Shown: piece by piece, positions 14,308-15,997 of the stretch
How positions within the stretch are numbered: the first letter of the stretch is position 1
How the letters are laid out: every line of letters begins with the position of its first letter
From: Bacteroidales bacterium UBA1756
Lineage (GTDB): Bacteria > Bacteroidota > Bacteroidia > Bacteroidales > WCHB1-69
Direction: 5' to 3'
NCBI GenBank assembly: GCA_002314795.1
Contig: DCHI01000024.1
Location: 51,583-67,579 of the forward strand
Length of the DNA: 15,997 nucleotides
The notes under the pieces: generated by a model
Databases searched by the model: none
Seen by the model: only the letters and a program-made list of their open reading frames with translations
What the model was told of the DNA's origin: nothing
Translations under genes and position numbers: made by a program

Positions 14308-15810
14308 ATGAATCTTTATACGCAAAAAAAACGCTGGAAATTTCTTTTATTCGCTTCCGCGCTCATAGCTTTTTTGCTAATTCTTTATTATTCAAATATT
14401 TTACTTAATGAAATTGCCCAAGAAGAAAGGCAAAAAGTCAATTTGTGGGCAGAAGCGGTCACACAGAAAGCGCAATTGGTGAACTACACCAACCATTTTT
14501 TTGACGAAGTGAAAATGGAGGAAGCCAAACGCGCCTCTCAATTAGCCAAAGTCATCAAGAAAGTATTTGATGCGCCGTTGGACGAGGATCTGACTTTTTA
14601 CGTCGATATGTTGCAAGAGAACAAGACGATTCCGTTGATTCTCACGCAAATGGACGGAAGCATCAGCTACACGGCCAACGTTCCCGAGGAGGTAACCAAA
14701 ATGAAAAACATTTCCGAATTAGGGGACGACTTAGACTCATACGAAAAATTGAAAGTCTTTTATGACAAGCCCAACTACGTCATTATGTACTATCGGGAGT
14801 CCAAAATATACACCGACCTCCGCAATTATATGAGGGATCTTCAGGAATCTTTTTTTGAAGAAGTCGTCATCAATTCGGCATCCATTCCTGTTGTCATCAC
14901 CGATAGCACGGAACAGCACGTGGTCATATCGGGGAACGTGGATTCAACGGAGATGTCATCGTCCGAAGGGCTACGCCATCTGATTGCACGGATGAAGTCG
15001 GAAAACACGCCCATTGAAATCGACCTTCCCGACCAAGGACGCTGCTACGTCTTTTACGAAGAGTCATCCATTCTGACGAGATTGCGTTATTTTCCTTATA
15101 TCCAATTTATTATCATCCTCGTTTTCATCATTGTGGCATACTTGCTTTTCAGCTTTGCCCGTCGTTCGGAACAGAATCGGGTCTGGGTGGGAATGTCCAA
15201 AGAGACGGCGCACCAGTTGGGCACGCCCATATCCTCGTTGATGGCGTGGACCGAAATTCTACGCAGCTCCAACGTGGATGCCTCCATTGTGGAAGAGATG
15301 GACAAAGACGTGAAGCGCTTGGAAACCATTGCCCAGCGGTTCTCAAAAATCGGCTCCGTCCCGGAATTGAAGGAGGAAAATGTGGTCGCCGTCATCGACC
15401 AGTTCACCACCTACCTTCGGACGCGCGTTTCCTCCCAAACCACCATCCTCTTCGATGCGACGCAATATGCGGACATCATCCTGCCCATCAACCGCTATCT
15501 TTTTGAATGGGTGATTGAAAATCTTTGTAAAAACGCAGTCGATGCGATGGAAGGGAAAGGGATGATTGTCATCGACATTTTGGATGAAGGGAAACAGATT
15601 CACATTGACATTACCGATACGGGAAAAGGCATTCCGCCGCAGAAACAAAAAACGATTTTCAAACCCGGCTACACCTCCAAGAAACGCGGCTGGGGCCTTG
15701 GACTGACGTTAGCGCGACGAATCATCACCGAATATCACAAAGGAAAACTTTTCGTCAAGTCCTCCATTGTTGGCAAAGGCACAACGATGCGGATTACTTT
15801 ACCGAAATAG
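14308..15810 (+). CDS. Membrane sensor histidine kinase, no partner regulator in the window
   Basis: 500-residue two-TM sensor kinase. TM1 is at about 11-33, an extracytoplasmic sensor of roughly 225 residues follows, and TM2 is at about 262-284. The DHp segment carries MSKETAHQLGTPISSLMAW (phospho-accepting His about 302). The ATPase domain shows the N box ENLCKNAVDAM (near 405-413), DTGKGIP (Asp near 437), a short lid with FKPGYTSKKRGWGLGL, and a closing GKGTTMRITLP, so it should be catalytically complete. The residue after His is Gln rather than the usual Glu or Asp. The sensor shows no family I recognise. It lies 43 bases after the protease gene with no terminator or clear promoter between, so co-transcription is possible. 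No response regulator is present in the window. Confidence 0.93.
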   Translation: MNLYTQKKRWKFLLFASALIAFLLILYYSNILLNEIAQEERQKVNLWAEAVTQKAQLVNYTNHFFDEVKMEEAKRASQLAKVIKKVFDAPLDEDLTFYVDMLQENKTIPLILTQMDGSISYTANVPEEVTKMKNISELGDDLDSYEKLKVFYDKPNYVIMYYRESKIYTDLRNYMRDLQESFFEEVVINSASIPVVITDSTEQHVVISGNVDSTEMSSSEGLRHLIARMKSENTPIEIDLPDQGRCYVFYEESSILTRLRYFPYIQFIIILVFIIVAYLLFSFARRSEQNRVWVGMSKETAHQLGTPISSLMAWTEILRSSNVDASIVEEMDKDVKRLETIAQRFSKIGSVPELKEENVVAVIDQFTTYLRTRVSSQTTILFDATQYADIILPINRYLFEWVIENLCKNAVDAMEGKGMIVIDILDEGKQIHIDITDTGKGIPPQKQKTIFKPGYTSKKRGWGLGLTLARRIITEYHKGKLFVKSSIVGKGTTMRITLPK

Positions 15811-15819
15811 GGTGCGTAT

Positions 15820-15855
15820 AGTTTGTAAAGTCCGTAAAGTTTATAAAGTTTGTAA
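15820..15855. repeat. Four tandem copies of a 9-bp unit (AGTTTGTAA)
   Basis: The units are AGTTTGTAA, AGTCCGTAA, AGTTTATAA and AGTTTGTAA, directly joined and starting ten bases after the kinase stop codon. Short AAGTTTGTAA-type intergenic repeats are familiar from Bacteroidales genomes. No role can be read from the sequence. Confidence 0.85.
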
Positions 15856-15872
15856 AGGATTGGAGGGTGCGG

Positions 15873-15895
15873 CGGACGCCACAGTGTGACGTCTG
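15873..15895 (+). other. Imperfect hairpin downstream of the kinase gene
   Basis: CGGACGCCAC (15873-15882) pairs with GTGACGTCTG (15886-15895) around AGT, with one C-A mismatch and one wobble. No T tract follows immediately (ATCCTGTTTT), so at most a weak terminator or an RNA-end structure. The remaining 15896-15997 is AT-rich and shows no gene; a near-match to the -7 box (TAAATTTT at 15959-15966) may serve a gene beyond the right edge. Confidence 0.3.
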
Positions 15896-15997
15896 ATCCT
15901 GTTTTCCGCACATTTTTTGTGTGTAAATTATAATTATTTCAATATCAATATTATACGTTAAATTTTCGCTTGTTTTTGGGTGTCCCGAGAATTATTT

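Noticed and set aside
1..15997. Mobile element, prophage, CRISPR array or defence system
   Set aside because: No transposase, integrase, Cas, restriction or toxin-antitoxin motif, no terminal inverted repeats and no regularly spaced repeats were seen; gene order and codon use look like core chromosome.

Overview
The window looks like a chromosomal stretch from a member of the Bacteroidota, most likely the order Bacteroidales. The evidence is direct: -7 elements of the form TAnnTTTG and almost no Shine-Dalgarno sequences; a type IX secretion (T9SS) type B C-terminal domain and a type A sorting tail; a signal peptidase I with an N-terminal membrane extension; and the order rhomboid - rhomboid - membrane-anchored EEP hydrolase, which I recall as common in this phylum. 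Every gene called is on the + strand. No rRNA, tRNA, CRISPR array, insertion sequence, integrase or phage gene was seen, so this reads as ordinary core genome rather than a mobile island.

Layout. (1) 1-269: AT-rich spacer with a plus-strand promoter for the first operon and a probable minus-strand promoter for a gene off the left edge. (2) 270-3256: a tight operon of two different rhomboid proteases and a three-TM protein with an endonuclease/exonuclease/phosphatase domain. (3) 3317-4291: a transcription unit with its own promoter and terminator, encoding two small lipoproteins; codon choice suggests high expression. (4) 4365-6983: an 872-residue surface protein with an IgGFc-binding-like region, a PKD-like domain, two 51-residue repeats and a gliding-motility-type (T9SS type B) C-terminus. 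(5) 7044-11270: a two-parvulin-domain periplasmic isomerase, a SurA-N-like lipoprotein and signal peptidase I, with gaps of 2 and 28 bases, ending at a strong terminator. (6) 11363-12116: an ECF-type sigma factor with its own promoter, a rare clear Shine-Dalgarno and a terminator. (7) 12207-12391: a 50-codon ORF between two terminators. (8) 12413-15810: an M6-type secreted metalloprotease with a T9SS tail, then a sensor histidine kinase with no response regulator in view. (9) 15811-15997: a short tail with a 9-bp tandem repeat and an imperfect hairpin.

How the genes fit together. Most products act in or beyond the inner membrane: intramembrane proteolysis, signal-peptide removal, periplasmic folding, two outer-surface T9SS clients, two lipoproteins and two regulators. 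The isomerase/chaperone pair next to signal peptidase I suggests coordinated maturation of exported proteins, some of which could be T9SS clients such as the adhesin and the protease here. That link is inferred from neighbourhood and families, not shown by the sequence.

I found no clearly new multi-gene system. The items most worth a second look are the hidden 50-codon ORF after the sigma factor, the parvulin-less chaperone lipoprotein, the enlarged signal peptidase, the repeat-bearing acidic lipoprotein and the palindrome over the lipoprotein promoter.
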